The notes: generated from the letters alone by a model not told the origin. DNA of 64,000 bases from Laccaria trichodermophora (GCA_018417955.1 JACTVC010000018.1:124001-188000); one strand, 5' to 3'. Positions 1 to 10,977 are shown, counted from the first letter of the stretch. A program made the numbers and translations.

Positions 1-1478
1 CTGCATCGCCACGCTAGGCGCACCTTGGAGGTATCGTAATTTATTACGTATACTTATTGTGATACGTTGAAGGGAGGCGGGAGAGTTCTGGTTATCAACT
101 TTTCCAGTCAGAGGCGGATGCAATTTCCAATGTGAATCTTCGAAGAATGAATCGTAGACTGTGGCTGGTAGTTCGTCCGGTATCTCTGCCCCGACTAGAA
201 CAGACGTTTCGTAGGTCCAACATCGGCTAACATTTTTTATCGTGTAGCCACCTCCGCCTACAACGAGTAGGGGGACGTTGTATTTACGAACGAAGTTGAC
301 ACATTCCCCATGCGCAGCAATAGAGAGATTGAATGCGCCAAGACGATCACAACCTAGAGAATCAGCCCCGCATTGTAGAACGATAGCTGATGGTCGGAAC
401 GCTGTGACAGTATCGTCAATGACGGTCTTGAATATGGTCAAATACATGTCGTCGTCGATGCCATCTAGGAGAGGAACATTGAGACAGAAATGCTTGCCCA
501 GCCCGTTCCCATTGTCATCAAGTTTCCCAGTTCCCGGGAAGAAGTCGCCAGTATATTTATGGAAGGAGACTGTCATCACGCGATTGGACTGATAGAAAGC
601 GAGTTCGACACCATCCCCGTGATGGATGTCAATATCAATATAGAGAACGCGGGGGTGATACCTAAAAATATTTAAACATCACTTTCAGTGACCTCCACAT
701 AATAGAACACAGGCAAACCTGAGGAGTTCGAGAATACCCAGCACAATGTCGTTAACGTAGCAAAAGCCACTAGCTTCGCCTCGTTTTGCATGGTGCAAGC
801 CCCCAGACCAGTTAATAGCAATGTCAGTAGTACCAGCGCACAATTTTCGAGCACCCGCAAGAGAGCCTCCAGCATACATGCGGCAGAAATCATAGATGTC
901 GGCGAAGATAGGACAATCCTCAACGCAGTTGAAATTGTCGATCATCTGCCTCATTTGCCCTTGGTTTTGAGGAGTTACCCTATGTGCTTTTTGTCAGAAA
1001 GTTCAATCAAAGGTAACTCACACCCCTTTCATAGCAACTAACTTTGATAGGAATTCAATATAATCGTGGTCATGGTAATTCTCAAGTTCTTCTTGCGTCG
1101 CTGGCCGAGGATCGTATATGTGATGAATCTGCTTATCAAGTCCATATCCCATGACGAGCGCATTCGTCAAAGTAAGTCTGTGGGGCTTCATTGGATGTCT
1201 TTCCTGTGAAATGAGATGAAAAGAGGTAAGAGGGATGAAAAACGGCGAATTAAATCATACTTGCTCCATAATGTTGAGCTCCAACACCTTTTGGAAAGTA
1301 ATAGGACACAATTGGACGAGAATGCGGCTATAATCTAATAATTAAAACTAGAAGAAAGTGAGCAACCAGAAAAGCTTACGTTGATGCGCTCAGTGATTGG
1401 TTGAGCTGTGCCATGAACTCCACGATCGAAGAAATACGGCGAAGACGAGAATGTGGTCGCTTGCGATGAGCGAACCAT
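1..1478 (-). CDS. hos2: Class I histone deacetylase (Hos2/HDAC3-like), C-terminus off window
   Basis: Zinc-dependent deacetylase that removes acetyl groups from histone lysines, probably in a nuclear corepressor complex. The ATG is read at 1478 ([10 protein letters not shown]). Successive exons give [15 protein letters not shown], then [20 protein letters not shown], then the catalytic-core signatures [20 protein letters not shown] and, near 600-660, [13 protein letters not shown] with its metal-ligand Asp and His. [14 protein letters not shown] and GGGGYT follow near 250-360. The order is that of RPD3/HOS2-type enzymes, and the HYG-x2-HPMKP spacing resembles Hos2 more than Rpd3. At least four introns are seen; the one at 1204-1264 appears to use a GC donor (GCAAGT). 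The gene continues past base 1, so the C-terminal tail is not visible. The class I assignment is firm; the Hos2 subtype is an inference. Confidence 0.9.
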
Positions 1479-1951
1479 GTCCCGCTTTAGGGTCTTTCAA
1501 GTAATGCGGTGTGGAAAAGCTTATTCCACAAGGAGAGCGTCGCCAGACGATGTACGCAGCCTCAGTGCGCGAACTGCCGCTAAAAGTTAAACACAAATTT
1601 GACCACACCAGACAAAGGTTTTGTTGAAGCCAAATTTTGTTTTATTGTGAGAATCGTTCTCTTTCGGAAGAGGTTCGATGGCGTTAGAAGCGCTAGATAA
1701 CCGAAAAGCTTACGAGGAGCCTGCTATCTTAGGAGTTGTACAGTGAGGAAGGCAAGACAGCAACAAACGCTGAGTCAGCAAAATCTCACAGTGTACGCCG
1801 AATTTCCCTTACTTTATCTGGCCTTACTCCTCCAATGTATTGAACAGCTTCTGCAGGCATCTCGCACCCCGTCTCGGCACCATATAAAGTAAACTTGGAA
1901 CGGAATCCCCATCCCATTTTGCACAACAACCGGCACACTCAAACCAGAATT

Positions 1952-3033
1952 ATGCGGCATTCGTTGACGCCAGCTCTTGTCTTCCTCGTGATATGTCTAA
2001 CGGCGCTCGCACTGGCATCTTCGGGAGACAAGAGGACGGAGTACACAGGTTGTGTTTCCACTTGTCAAGTAGAACGGTGTAACCCCCTTTCATCCCTGGT
2101 TCTTCCCCTTTCCTTGAAGATGACAAGATGGACATGCACAGACGATTGTAAATATCTCTGCATGCATGAGCTAACAGATCGGGACGTCGCGTGGGGCCAC
2201 GACATCCATCAATACTATGGGAAATGGCCTTTCTGGAGGTTTGCAGGTATGCAAGAGCCTGCGTCCGTCGCGTTCTCCATGTTAAACCTCTGGGCCCATG
2301 CGGCAGGAGGGATGAAAATATGGAAAACCGTACCGGCATCGCACGTCATGAGGCCGTACTACCTCATCTGGTGCTTTGCAAGCATAAATGCCTGGGTATG
2401 GTCGTCAGTTTTTCACACCCGAGGTCAGCCTTTTCCCAACCCTAATGAAACATCGCTCTCATAAGACGAGTAGACACACCCATCACCGAAAAACTCGATT
2501 ATTTTTCTGCGGCACTTGCTATTCTCTACGCCTTGTACTACACTACCATTCGCCTTTTCCACCTCTACCCTGCCCCTGAACGCTCCCGGCTCTCCAACCC
2601 AGCGAAATCACCAATGAATCACAAGCGGAAACTTCTATCGATCCTCTCCATCTTGACATATCTGGGCCATATTTCCTATCTAACATTGCTACCCAGATTC
2701 GACTATGCTTACAACATGGCGTTCAACCTCGTCCTGGGAGTTCTTCATAATATCTTGTGGACCTTGTACGCTCTACCGGCCTCGATGTCTGTTCTAAAAA
2801 GATACCCTTCCCGTCCTAAGTCCTACCGCCCATCATTTGTGACAACTGCGGGTGTATTTGTCGCTTTAACAACGCTAGCAACATCTCTAGAGTTGTTCGA
2901 TTTTCCTCCATGGGGGCGGATCATAGACGCTCACTCATTGTGGCACGCAGTAACGGCTCCAATTGCCTTTTACTGGTACAACTTTTTGATTGATGATTCT
3001 CTTGATCCTAGCTGGCGTGAGCACCGCGCGTAG
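1952..3033 (+). CDS. per1: PER1/PGAP3-like GPI-anchor lipid remodelling protein
   Basis: ER multi-pass protein of the CREST superfamily, whose relatives remove the sn-2 acyl chain of GPI anchors during lipid remodelling. The ATG at 1952 starts a clear signal peptide (residues 1-23, ALVFLVICLTALALA), so the upstream in-frame ATG at 1895 is not preferred. A Cys-rich lumenal stretch follows (GCVSTCQVERC, then WTCTDDCKYLCM), then about six or seven hydrophobic segments. One 50-bp intron at 2424-2473 joins SSVFHTR to DTPITEKLDYFSAALAILYA; this HTRD...EKLDYF block and the late SLWHAVTAPIAFYWYNF are family hallmarks carrying the conserved His and Asp. Stop at 3033. About 343 residues, normal for the family. 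Confidence 0.92.
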
Positions 3034-3399
3034 TGTTTCTTTTTGGAGTGTAACACTGTAATCTCGTCGGCCGGGAATTAAATCATAGTCTCAAAACAAT
3101 GAGGCCAGCCCAGATTGCTACTGCAACGCCTGATTTTTCCTGCACATATAACAGTTTCCGGAACGATTTTCGTGAGCTTCTCAGCTCAGTTTGATTTCTC
3201 AACATGCACGAGTAGATCACTCATCACACATAGAAGGAAGCAAACACTTTGATTTATTCCGACATCGAGCACAAAATAGCTAATTGTCCTTGCTCCGTTC
3301 CCTTCCAGCCTGTCGACAAAACCTCCATTTCCTGGTGAGCCAGTGTGTCATATCAGTAAGTGGGACCGGTGCCACTGTGGTCGATGCATACCTTTAGGC
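3034..3399. other. Intergenic spacer between convergent genes
   Basis: The 3' regions of the per1-like gene and of the small minus-strand gene converge here. No additional open frame, RNA gene or repeat was recognised. Confidence 0.5.
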
Positions 3400-3744
3400 T
3401 TACTTGGTCAACTGGGTCAATTTAATGTCCTGAGCAACGAGCTGATCGGCATGGCGCAGGTTGAGAGTGATGGTGTCTGTGCCGCGGGAGGCGTCAAACC
3501 AATAGTAGGCCTTGTTGTCGAGGTCTCGGATGATGAACTTCTTGACATTAGAGTCAGACGCTTTGAGAACGTATTTGGTTGTAAGGTCGAAGGGGCGCTT
3601 GTCGACTCCAGATGCATCCTTGGTGAAAGTCGAAAAAACAAGTACGCCACCGCGCTCGACCCATCCGTCAAGGAGAACAACGAAGATGTTCTCGTTAGAG
3701 GCGTAGGGCGAGTAGTTGAACTTTCCTGTGAAAACCAGGGACAT
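3400..3744 (-). CDS. Hypothetical small protein (114 aa)
   Basis: A single-exon frame from ATG at 3744 (MSLVFTGKFNYSPYASNEN) to a stop at 3400. It has no signal peptide or membrane segment. The composition is that of a compact, mostly beta-strand soluble protein, with alternating hydrophobic stretches such as NIFVVLLDGW, VLVFSTFTKD and FIIRDLDNKAYYWFD. I do not recognise a family. An alternative is a short fungal lectin-like or stress protein, but no diagnostic motif supports that. The complementary strand is also open (3343-3819), but its composition is poor. A TATA-like or splice context was not resolved. Confidence 0.6.
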   Translation of the reverse strand: MSLVFTGKFNYSPYASNENIFVVLLDGWVERGGVLVFSTFTKDASGVDKRPFDLTTKYVLKASDSNVKKFIIRDLDNKAYYWFDASRGTDTITLNLRHADQLVAQDIKLTQLTK

Positions 3745-4030
3745 GGCTCACAACTACGGGGACATGTAGTTAACGTCTCCAGGATGCCGATTCGCTTCGT
3801 ACCTTGTATGTATTCTTAAGAGGTTGAGGGGCAGTAGTGTTGTTGGATATCTGGTTGAGTATTATGTCGTACCTCGCTTCTCTTTTATAACCCTTTACAT
3901 TGTTTGTAGCTTTGTTGTACATGTAACACTTTCCACCCCAGACGCGGCGACTATTGCTCTAACTGCACTAAGACCAATCACATATGGCGTATTATGTCGT
4001 AAGTGTGGTGAGATACATTGGAGAAACCAC
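3745..4030. other. Intergenic spacer with repeated TATTATGT/CGTA motif
   Basis: AT-rich spacer left of the helicase-bearing element. TATTATGTCGTACCT at about 3862 and TATTATGTCGTAAGT at about 3990 are near copies, and a third variant (TATTATGTGAAGTCGTACCT) lies just inside the element at about 4065. No gene is seen. Confidence 0.4.
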
Positions 4031-4039
4031 ACCCTTGGG
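4031..4039. repeat. Putative 9-bp target-site duplication, left copy
   Basis: ACCCTTGGG directly precedes the TAGTC left terminus; the identical sequence at 6038-6046 directly follows the GACTA right terminus. Confidence 0.6.
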
Positions 4040-4102
4040 TAGTCTCTCCTAGACAGACTTCGATATTATGTGAAGTCGTACCTTTGTTCACGATAATATG
4101 AA

Positions 4103-4185
4103 GTCTGTTATTTACCACGCCCCCAAAACCGCGTCAGAAAAAGTTTATGTAATCTTCGGACTTTGAAACCGCGTCGCGTCAATAT
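4103..4185 (+). repeat. Left terminal inverted repeat
   Basis: Reverse-complement partner of 5953-6035, about 83 bp, near-identical apart from a few substitutions and a 1-base offset near the outer end. Confidence 0.85.
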
Positions 4186-4296
4186 CGCGTCCTTGCCGTT
4201 TGCTCTCGACGCGATAGCCCAAGCAATTCTGCCCTAATACACGTCAAACTTCATATTCTACATCTTGACTGATTTAGAATCCGTTATGACAACTTA

Positions 4297-5807
4297 ATGA
4301 TGGCTCGACAACCCCGCTGGCAGGACCCTGAAGGACTTGACACGATCAATACAATTGTCAAGAAACTCATACCGCATTGGACGAATGGACTGCATGCGGT
4401 CCAACTGGAGCTCGTTTCTGCCATTCTGGATGGAAAGAGCGCGCTATGCTGTACTGCTACTGGCGACGGAAAATCAGCAGCGTTCTCGGTCCCGACTCTG
4501 GTGCTTCTGGAGTATAACAAACACTCGGAGTCGTATGTAGCTGGGCTTCCAACTCGGAAGCAGCCTATCGGGGTAGTAATCACACCAAAAAAGGGGCTGG
4601 CTGATAACATTGTACATCTATCAGTGATTTCCTTGTTCTGCTAATGAGTTTCGGCCTAGGTACATGAACTGTCAAGGCTGAACATCTCTGCATTCTCGTA
4701 CTCCAAAGAGACTCTGAGCGCCGCGCGGATGGCTGGGATCCGTTTAGCAGGTGAAATAAAAAATTGCATTAAATGGCAGGTCATTTGCGTGGATCCCGAG
4801 CACCTGCGTGACAAGGAGTGGAGAGAAATCACCGAGTACCCAACTTTTCGAGCAAACATCTTGTTTGCGTGCGTCGACGAGGTCCATCTGATCAACGAAT
4901 GGGGTCTTTCTTTTCGTCTAGCCTTTGGGACCATCAGATCTTTTCTACGCGGTCGTTTTCCCTCTTTCATATCTATTGTCGGTCTGACTGCAACTCTCGA
5001 GCCTGGGATTCCGACGGTTGCCATCTGCGAAAGTCTTGGTTTCTTCGAAGGAAACTTTACGCTAATTCGCAGGTCAAACGAGCGTCCAAATACGCAGTTC
5101 ACTATACAATTTCTCACCCACGGGCTCAACGGCGACAAATTTCCTGATATTCTTCCGTACCTCGCCAGTGGGCGAAAGACTATTATTCATTGCCGATCTG
5201 TCAATCAAGTCTCGCAAGTTTTTGCTTATATCTGGCGCCTGCAACCCGACGGGAGTGACAAACTCATTCGAGCTCGAGTTTATCACAGCATATGTCCTGC
5301 TGAATACAACAAACAGACAATCGAACTTCTAGAGACTGAACCATGCTTACAGATTGTTGTTTCAACCATCGCTTTTTCGAATGGGCTCAACGCGAAGTCT
5401 CTTCTGTATAGTCTTTCGCTTGGATTTGCTTCAACGTTTAACGAGTCGTGGCAGGAGAAAGGCCGTGTTGGAAGGGATCCGAAAACGATTGGACGTGGCA
5501 TTATCTTTGCCCACCGGAGTGTAATAAAAGAAGCCGAAGCGTACCTCACATGTAAGTCCCATGGTTTGACCCTTTGTAACGATGCTGACTATAACTAGCG
5601 CTTACCTCACCTGTTCAACCCAAGACCCGCTCAAAGAAAGTCAAGGCTCCTCGTGTCCTTGATAAATCCAAAGCTCTCGTTATCACTGAAAAACATTGCT
5701 ATATCGCCTGCATTAACACTTGCTACGGGAATCCTTCTTTGGATCCAGAATTTACTACAGATTGCGATAGGAAGGCTGAAATGAAGTCAGGCGTTGCGGG
5801 AACTTGA
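4297..5807 (+). CDS. RecQ-like DEAD/DEAH helicase, element-borne
   Basis: Predicted ATP-dependent DNA helicase of about 471 residues, from three exons (introns 4612-4659 and 5552-5598, both GT-AG). Walker A reads TGDGKS at residues 55-60. A DEVH box (VDEVHLINEWG) is at about 178-181, motif III is LTATL, the second RecA-like lobe has IIHCRSVNQVSQVF, and motif VI is GRVGRD with the arginine finger. The last exon adds a short tail, EKHCYIACINTCYGNP, typical of basidiomycete RecQ-like expansions. No RQC or HRDC domain is seen, so it is much shorter than cellular RecQ. The frame is intact, suggesting recent or selected coding function. It sits wholly inside a TIR element, so it is probably cargo or a mobility gene rather than a host repair helicase. 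Confidence 0.85.
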
Positions 5808-5952
5808 ATGGTGGGCGTTTTCTTGTATGATCGGACGGCGCGAGGGTTCTCTTCCATCGAGAGCAACTTCTAAATGAGCAATAAACTGGATTTGAAGTGT
5901 TTAGAGGAGTTGTCGAACTATAAACGCGTCTAGAGTTGAGGGAGACGAGGGA

Positions 5953-6035
5953 ATATTGACGCGACGCGGTTTCAAACTCCGAAGATTACATAAACATTTT
6001 CTGACGCGGTTTTGGGGGCGCGGTAAAAACAGGAC
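5953..6035 (-). repeat. Right terminal inverted repeat
   Basis: Reverse-complement partner of 4103-4185; it contains the GC-rich core matching the left copy and ends in CAGGAC. Confidence 0.85.
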
Positions 6036-6037
6036 TA

Positions 6038-6046
6038 ACCCTTGGG
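6038..6046. repeat. Putative 9-bp target-site duplication, right copy
   Basis: ACCCTTGGG, identical to 4031-4039, abutting the right terminus of the TIR element. Confidence 0.6.
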
Positions 6047-6047
6047 T

Positions 6048-6371
6048 GAATCTTACCGCTTCAAATGGAGATACGTAGAGAGGATTCACTCTTTATCAGA
6101 TCGTCTTTAGAAATCTGGGGTTCTTGATTAGTGTGTCATGAGGACTCGATTTTTGCCTAATATTGCCGTCAATCAACAGTTTACGGTGCCCACATTATGA
6201 GCTAAATTTAGCAACAGTGCGAGTGTCACGTCATGCCGATTGAAGCGCGTACTGTCACGTCTTGAACGTTTGAACGTTTGCACCACTTTTATTGTTAACA
6301 CCATAAATCGTCATTTAGCGACAGACTGAAGGAATCTCGCTTGCACAAGTTCGAAGAGATTGTCAGGATAC
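6048..6371. other. Intergenic spacer, presumed promoter of the RING gene
   Basis: Short repeats are visible: GTCACGTC twice (about 6226 and 6256) and GAACGTTT twice (about 6263). No coding sequence is seen. A TTG at 6360 is in frame with the gene, but the first ATG is 6372. Confidence 0.4.
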
Positions 6372-7424
6372 ATGCCGAGATTTCAGATCCTTTGCAATAT
6401 CTGCCAAGAGCATTTGCCCCTTCAAAGGATCTTGTTCTTGGAATGTGGTGTGTGTTTTCAACGTCAAACTGACATCGTCAATGGAGTTGAGGCGCTCACA
6501 GGACATGGCTTCTGTAAAGAATGTCTGGACGAGAATGCCAGAACCGCAAGATCCGTTGATAACGAAGCTAGTTGTGGCTCATGTCGGGCGCTCATTGGCG
6601 ATCACGAGCCACACCCCATATTCGCCACGTTCGTGGAATATTCAGTGGAGGAAAGAGCTGACTACGTTGTAAAAGGTCTGGATAAAATTGATATAACGTC
6701 ACCTGCAAGTAGCGTGGAGAAGGCGGGACGCAAAATTCGAGAGGTGGAGAAAATACTCCAACTGGACGCAACAACTTCGGTACGTGCGTGGCCCGTGACA
6801 CATTCAAATCCACAAACTGACGTGCTATGGGAAAACTCAGAAGAAACTTCTGCAGGCTGCGCAGACACTTGACAAACGTGTGGCGCCCATATTTGTGGAG
6901 CTGGAGCGTATCAAGAAAGATAATGAAATCATGCGAGATGCATTGAAAGAGGCCAAGATCGATCTTGAAGTTACAGAGCTATTGCAACGAGATGTGGATG
7001 AATTGAGCCAACTACTTCACGAGGCGCAGAAAAGTCTTGCTTCCGAAAAGGAGGAAAACAACCGGTTGGTAATAGCTTCACGAAGGCAAGCAGCCCAGAT
7101 TGCGGAAAAGGACGTGAGAATTCGAGAGTTGGAAAGTTTGGTTGAAAAACAGGAAAAAAAGGTACTCCATACAACAGGGGCGCTTTCCAACGACGGAGTT
7201 CATCTCTTTATCAGACGAAGCTCCAGGCGACGAAGCTAAAGGCATTAAGTCGGAAAGCCAAGCCTCCCGGCGAGTCTGTTCAAGATCCAGATGCGTCGTT
7301 ACAGATTGAGCAAGCTCCAACTAATGTGGTATGCTTTCTTACCTCGTCTCATATTTTGGTTTAGAGCATGATCAGGTGTGCTGAACATGGTGTCTTACGT
7401 CCAAGTGAACGACAGCCGTCATGA
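6372..7424 (+). CDS. RING-finger / coiled-coil protein, putative E3 ubiquitin ligase
   Basis: The N-terminal C3HC4 RING is assembled across a 54-bp intron (6448-6501). CNIC opens it, ECGHGFCKECL supplies the Cys-x-His and Cys pair, and SCGSC closes it. This chelates two zincs and usually recruits an E2 ubiquitin enzyme. After a second intron (about 6780-6839) comes a long coiled coil rich in Glu, Lys and Leu (LERIKKDNEIMRDALKEAK onward), and after further introns (about 7162-7214 and 7330-7365) a basic tail. With these splices the frame ends SERQPS and stops at 7424. The last exon is the least certain part. Substrate and partners cannot be inferred; RING-plus-coiled-coil proteins often dimerise through the coil. 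Confidence 0.8.
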
Positions 7425-7604
7425 AAGGCAGCAAGTTAGCCAGCTCCTTCACGGTATGTTAGTATATATATCCCTGGTGAAACAAGTGGTGAAGTTGAAG
7501 GACTTGTCCCTTTATTATGTACAATTTATCTATGTCGATTATAATAGAAAGTGGAGACTACTTATGATGGTAGAACTCGCTACACCCTGAGTATTGGTTT
7601 TATT

Positions 7605-10600
7605 TTACAAGCCGAGCATCGCCAGTGTGACATCCCGAACATGACCGTCAAAGTGATCATATCCAATGAAACCAAGGTGTCCCTGTCCAACATCCGCAAA
7701 AACGAGGCTCGACCGGTAGTCGTTCGAGCGCGAGTTCCAGGCACCTTTGGGTCTATACACAGCCATGGTGGGTTCTATTCCCCCAAGAGCCACTTTGCCC
7801 TCATCGGTAGCCTCAGAAAAATCCTGGTGCTTCTTCGTGAGCTGGTTTTGTGGGTTTTTGACCAGCTTCGTAGAACCGGGGTTCACGAGGTCCCAAGAGA
7901 AGCCCCATGATTCAAAGAAAAACTGTTTTGTCTCAACCATGGTGAGCTCAACGGAGAATAGCCCCGCGAAAACAACATTTCCACCAGCCTTGGAGTACTC
8001 TGCGATCTTGGATAGGATGTACGCGTTTTCGGGGTCGGCAACTGCTCGACTTGTTACTAGGATGCCTACGAGGTCAGGTGAAGGCATAAGTTCCACCATC
8101 CGTTCATTCGATAGATCATGGACAACCTCGACCCTGCGCCGCAACTCGGCAAAGAAGTTGGAAAAGATGTCCTCCGTCATCTTGATTAATCTGAACGAAA
8201 GAACCATCACAAACTTGCGCGACGAGGGCCCCGCAATTGGTGGCGGAGGGTCAAGAAGATCGAGAAGAGCAAGAACCACTTCGGTCGATTCGTCCTCGCC
8301 GTTGACATCGCCAACATAACCCAGGTATCCGTTTCCGACACGCGTCCGCAGAACAGGGGATTCAAAACCAGGCGTGGCTGGTTTCGTAAAGACATCAAAG
8401 ACATCATCATCGTCATCCCATAGATCACCACCCTGCATGTAAACAACGTCCGAAGGGCGAATAGACTCAATGTTGACTGCTTTCATGCTGTAAGACTCTG
8501 GCAACGAGGGGTTCCGCTTCCCGGTTTCACTGGTCCAAACCGCGTCGAATTCGTTCCAGCCATAAGACCCTCTCTTCCAACTCAACCCAAAGGCAGAAAA
8601 GAACTTGGACATTTCTGGATTGGACGCCATAGAGGGAAACATGCCTCCAACAACAAGTATACCCCCTGACTTGGTGAAATCAACAACCTTTGTCAAGACG
8701 CGTGAGTTCGTCGACTTGATGATGCCTGCGTCGGCCACATATATCGCTCGGAGTTCTGGAGATTGAAGAAGCTGTAGAGCTTGAGCTGGGGTCGAAGCAG
8801 TCTTAACTTCGTCGTTGTCTTTCAAAGTTGAGAGCTGTTCTTCATGGATACGATGGAATACCTCTTCGTCTTCGAGAGTGATAATGAGGGTGAACTTTTT
8901 GGGCGATGACCCAGAGCTGGTTAAAGCCTTCCCTGTATTCTCCTCTGTCTTGATAGTTGTGGTTGGTGGTTCCGGTGGAGCCAGTGGTATGTTTGGGGTG
9001 TCCAGAAAGCCAAGCATGGCAAGAAGTGTATTTGTAGAGCATATTTCGCCATTGACGTCGCCAAGAAACCCAAGATATCCCTGTCCAACACGTGTGCACA
9101 CCGCCGGAGATTCAAGCGAGTTTTCTATTTTAACTGGTGCGAATACTAGAGACTCAAGTCGGGACTCTTCGTTGGGTTTGTACATCGCCATCTCCGGCGA
9201 GATGCCACCGAGATGGAGCGTCTTCATACTATAGGCATTCGCTAGCGACGGGTTCCTGACTGCAACCTCATTTGAAGGGTTGAGGGCGAACGTAGTGCGG
9301 TGGTAGGCACCGTATGTCCAGTTGAGATCAAATGTTTGGCGGAAAAAGGCTTCCATTTCGCGGCCAGAAACAAATGAGGCGAAGTTGCCTCCAATGGCAG
9401 CCGAGCCGCCCGACTTGACGTACTCCGCGAGCTTTGTGGCAGCCTTTTTGTTTTTGCGCTTGACGATTCCAGGGTCCGTAACAAAGACAGCTGCAAGGTC
9501 AGGCGATGAGAGGAGAGAGAGAGCCTCGGTGAGGGATTTTGCCTGAACAACTTTGACCTTTGCACGAATGGCTTTGAGAAAATGCTCTTGTATGCTAGAG
9601 AAGAATTCCTGGTTTTCAAGTGATAGCAACAGGACAAAGCGACTAGATGCTTCAATCGTAGATTTCGCGGGGGACTTTGCCTTTTGCTCGGCCTTGCTGA
9701 CGAGAACGCCATTTTCTTTTATGTGCTTCACGATTATCTTTCGACTTGCACGTCCTGCCACCCCGTGGACACCAGGCAGGTGACGAACGAGGGTGTTGAA
9801 AGCCCCAACATCAGAGGTCTCCCGTTCTGCAAACGCGAAGATTTCCCTTGCAGACGCAACTTGCTCTGGGTCATGCCACCAGCCATTCGAAGGCATGGTC
9901 GGTGATGCCTTCGTGTGCGAATAGACGCATCTAGTGGCACCAAATTTACATGTTCCAAGCAAGTCTTTGAGGCAAACATTCTTCCCGCTACCATGCAGAA
10001 GGATAGTGAGAAATAACACTGTAGGCCAATGTATAACTCACAGATTATCACGAACGCTTTTGTTGTCAGGTGCGTGGGAGTAGGCACAGTCCTCTCCCCT
10101 GTTACATTCAAGTCTGTTATAAAAGCGGCAAGGAATCCCGTTGCCAATGTGGTTGCAATCTTCTGAGTCTGAGTCCGAGAGTAAATCCCACGCTTCACCA
10201 TCGTAATACAGCCAGTTGAGTTCGTCGGATGAATATCCATCTCCAACGTCTCCCTCAGAATCCGTGAGTTTCTCAATGGCTTCCAGTTCGTTACGAGCCT
10301 CAGAGCAGCCAGGATCCCGTGCTACAACAACCTCGAGGTCTGCGCCAACGTTACCGCATGTATAATGGGTGACGACGATAAGATCACGTACCAGCCATTG
10401 CAGCTCTAAACTGTTTCATTGCCTTCCTGGCCAGCGCTCTCCGAAACCTAGCCTTTATCATCCGAGGATCGAATTGAAGAGCAGTTGTCGCCGCCCATGC
10501 GACCTCTTCGTATCTTTCTCAACAAGTCAATTCTGAACAACGACGCGTCATTGAAGTGACAAACAGCTCAAGTTTCATATACGCTGCCGCTAAGTTGGAC

Positions 10601-10902
10601 ATTAGAACAGGCCGTGGACCAAAGAGCTCGACAGCCTGGGCGTAAACGCGAGCTGCGCCTTTATAGTCGCCCTCCTTGAACAGGCGGTTTCCCTTCGAGT
10701 AAAACGTAAGACTACGCGTACGAAATTCAACCATTTGACAACTCACGTCGTTTTTTAGCTTCTCTGCCTTCTCCCGACGTTGGGCAGAGCTGATGGCACG
10801 TTGTTCTTTGCGTTTTGCGAGGTCGCTCGGGACTCCATCTACAATCGTTTCCTGCTCGTCCACAAACGCAAAGCCAGTGAATTCCATAGAAGACTTGGTC
10901 AA
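7605..10902 (-). CDS. TPR - CCCH zinc finger - triple ThuA-like domain protein
   Basis: One multi-exon minus-strand gene of roughly 1,050 residues. The start (10902 or the internal ATG at 10887) is followed by a TPR-like region (GNRLFKEGDYKGAARVYAQA, then ARFRRALARKAMKQFRAAMA), after a clean 54-bp intron at 10693-10746. Next come two CCCH fingers, CRFYNRLECNRGEDCAYSH and CLKDLLGTCKFGATRCVYSH, split by an intron at 9988-10041. The C-terminal 700 residues hold three tandem repeats of about 200 residues, starting near FVLLLSLENQEFF, FTLIITLEDEEVF and FVMVLSF. Each ends in a glycine-rich GYLGFLGDVNGE / GYLGYVGDVNGE / GHLGFIGYDHFDG block. The repeat fold resembles ThuA/glutamine-amidotransferase-like proteins, which is an inference. 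The fingers suggest RNA binding and the TPR a protein partner. Some exon edges near 10540 are uncertain. Confidence 0.78.
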
Positions 10903-10977
10903 ACAACTTGGTGTTCCCCGGCGTCAACTCAGGAACTTTTTGAGAGGTTTAACTTGGGTTTGAATATATGTCAGTTA

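Larger units (their letters stand above)
4040..6037 (+). mobile_element. Mutator-like TIR element carrying a RecQ-like helicase
   Basis: Two long terminal inverted repeats bracket the helicase gene: 4103-4185 and 5953-6035 are reverse complements over about 83 bp with only a handful of differences, including the shared core CGCCCCCAAAACCGCGTCAG. The outermost bases TAGTC (4040-4044) and GACTA (6033-6037) also match. The 9-bp sequence ACCCTTGGG occurs immediately outside both ends (4031-4039 and 6038-6046), consistent with a target-site duplication. Long TIRs plus a 9-bp duplication are the hallmark of Mutator-like elements. No MULE transposase is present, so this would be a non-autonomous, gene-carrying copy. 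The left end has about 58 bp (4045-4102) without a mirror on the right, so the exact left boundary is an inference. Confidence 0.7.

Noticed and set aside
4040..6037. Helitron, because a helicase is present
   Set aside because: The element has long inverted repeats and a target duplication, and lacks a Rep/HUH nuclease; Helitrons have none of the former.
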